Below, one piece after another: positions 6,014 to 6,475 of a stretch of DNA of 6,475 bases. Each line of letters begins with the position of its first letter. Within the stretch, counting starts at the first letter, position 1. The position numbers were made by a program, and so were the translations under genes. The stretch comes from an uncultured bacterium. Its GTDB lineage: Bacteria > Patescibacteriota > Minisyncoccia > Phycocordibacterales > UBA9973. The notes beneath the pieces are model-generated. The model saw only the letters and a program-made list of their open reading frames with translations, searched no databases and was not told where the DNA came from. The DNA lies in NCBI GenBank assembly GCA_903862375.1, contig CAIOXR010000067.1:1-6475 (forward strand), in the 5' to 3' direction.

Positions 6014-6475
6014 TTAATATACCTCATTCTGATAACAATCTTTACAATAAACAATCTCAGGTCTATCTGGTGCATAAGTAGTTTCAAATGAGTTAGTGCA
6101 TCCTTGATGCATACAAGAGCGAGTATAGAGTATCATAGAGTTACGGAGAGATAAGCGTTTCTTATATCTTTCATCTGAATGAAGTCTAGGTATAGGTATA
6201 TTCATTCTTCTGTAGAATTCTAGTTCAAATGCAGTTACTTTATATGCTTTACCTGATATAGAGCATTCTAGTACTTCATTTAATATAGAGTCATCTATAT
6301 CTTTGATATCATCCTTTATATCTTTAGCTTTTAGAGTAATAGTATATAGATTATCGGTCTTTTCTTTATATGGGTATCCTTTATCTATTATCTCTTGTTT
6401 TGTTAATGGGAAGTGGTCGTTTATGACTGCTTCATTGTATCCGAATGGACATAGTTCGTATGGGAAGAATTCACC
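6014..6475 (-). CDS. C-terminal part of a second Cys-rich zinc-ribbon paralogue, cut by the window edge
   Basis: The frame is open from the last base of the window to a TAA at 6014-6016, giving 153 residues with no start in view. Codon 1 in the window begins GEFFPYELCPFGYNE, which matches residues 414-428 of the downstream protein almost exactly. The remainder follows the same order: DKGYPYKEK, an acidic linker, a single C71, AYKVTAFELEFYRR, then PRLHSDERYKKRLSLRN, C121/C126, FETTYAPDRPEIVYCKDCYQNEVY. The CPxC pair of the ribbon is replaced by LHSDE (98-102), so that metal site looks lost, while the last ribbon (C121, C126, C144, C147) remains. An internal ATG at 6205 is not a credible start because homology continues well upstream of it. 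It forms a head-to-tail pair with the next gene, one base apart. Full length is probably similar to the neighbour's, but this cannot be checked here. Confidence 0.87.
   Translation of the reverse strand, partial: GEFFPYELCPFGYNEAVINDHFPLTKQEIIDKGYPYKEKTDNLYTITLKAKDIKDDIKDIDDSILNEVLECSISGKAYKVTAFELEFYRRMNIPIPRLHSDERYKKRLSLRNSMILYTRSCMHQGCTNSFETTYAPDRPEIVYCKDCYQNEVY
6017..6029 (-). promoter_or_regulatory. Shine-Dalgarno-like GAGG for the complete Cys-rich gene
   Basis: The last codons of the upstream paralogue (AAT GAG GTA TAT TAA, encoding NEVY and stop) contain GAGG, nine bases before the ATG at 6012. This site helps decide the start, since the longer open frame has no such element at its ATG. 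It is the only plausible ribosome-binding site seen at a gene start in this window; the ATPase and SIMPL genes appear to have none. The match is short and could be fortuitous. Confidence 0.45.

Larger units (their letters stand above)
4736..6475 (-). repeat. Tandem gene duplication: matching 3' parts of the two Cys-rich genes
   Basis: The 3' parts of the two Cys-rich genes are still alignable as DNA. Bases 6441-6475 and 4736-4770 agree at 29 of 35 positions. The regions around the two stop codons (6014-6040 and 4288-4315) share ATTCTGATAACA next to the QNEV codons. Identity drops in the linkers, so the duplication is old. The coordinates given span the pair from one matching segment to the other. 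Confidence 0.75.

Noticed and set aside
6013..6087. A 25-residue N-terminal extension of the complete Cys-rich protein.
   Set aside because: It would overlap the upstream paralogue's coding end, has no ribosome-binding site and no family resemblance. The ATG at 6012 follows a GAGG and leads directly into the first CxxC.
1..6475. CRISPR arrays, insertion sequences, tRNA or rRNA genes, attachment sites.
   Set aside because: No regularly spaced direct repeats, transposase-like frames, terminal inverted repeats around a gene, or tRNA-like cloverleaf sequences were seen on either strand.

Overview
The window is AT-rich (by eye about one third G+C) and every supportable gene lies on the minus strand, so transcription runs from right to left. 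The standard code with TGA as stop fits: the ATPase gene ends in a TGA that overlaps the next ATG, and no frame needs TGA as a sense codon. Two features point to a Candidate Phyla Radiation (Patescibacteria/Parcubacteria-like) genome. One is a tandem pair of very Cys-rich zinc-ribbon proteins of a kind I remember almost only from those genomes. The other is a compact MacB-type ABC transporter cluster followed by a SIMPL-domain protein. The taxonomic placement is an inference from recalled family features, not a measured result.

Layout in transcription order. (1) 6475-6014: the C-terminal 153 residues of a Cys-rich protein cut by the window edge. (2) 6012-4288: a complete 574-residue paralogue that starts one base after the first gene's stop. 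(3) 4245-3520: an ABC ATPase of the LolD/MacB type. (4) 3523-2240: a MacB/FtsX-type permease, joined to the ATPase by an ATGA overlap. (5) 2247-988: a second MacB/FtsX-type permease, overlapping the first by 8 bases. (6) 936-142: a membrane-anchored SIMPL (DUF541) protein. (7) 78-131: a strong, symmetrical intrinsic terminator closing the unit. Bases 1-77 hold no supported gene, only an AT palindrome, possible -10 boxes and a short GC-rich knot.

How the genes work together. Genes 3-5 have what is needed for a complete mechanotransmission-type ABC transporter: an ATPase dimer driving two different four-helix permeases with large extracytoplasmic domains. No membrane fusion protein (MacA/HlyD type) is present in the window. 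The SIMPL protein follows with its own promoter and may act on the same outer face. The ATPase and SIMPL genes each carry an almost identical extended -10 promoter (TGNTATAAT), six bases before the ATG with no Shine-Dalgarno sequence, which is the arrangement expected for leaderless mRNAs.

The most unusual content is the Cys-rich pair. The complete protein has about 40 cysteines, a zinc-ribbon module at each end, and a core in which successive cysteines are separated by exact multiples of three residues. This suggests a solenoid with cysteines stacked on one face. Its function is unknown.
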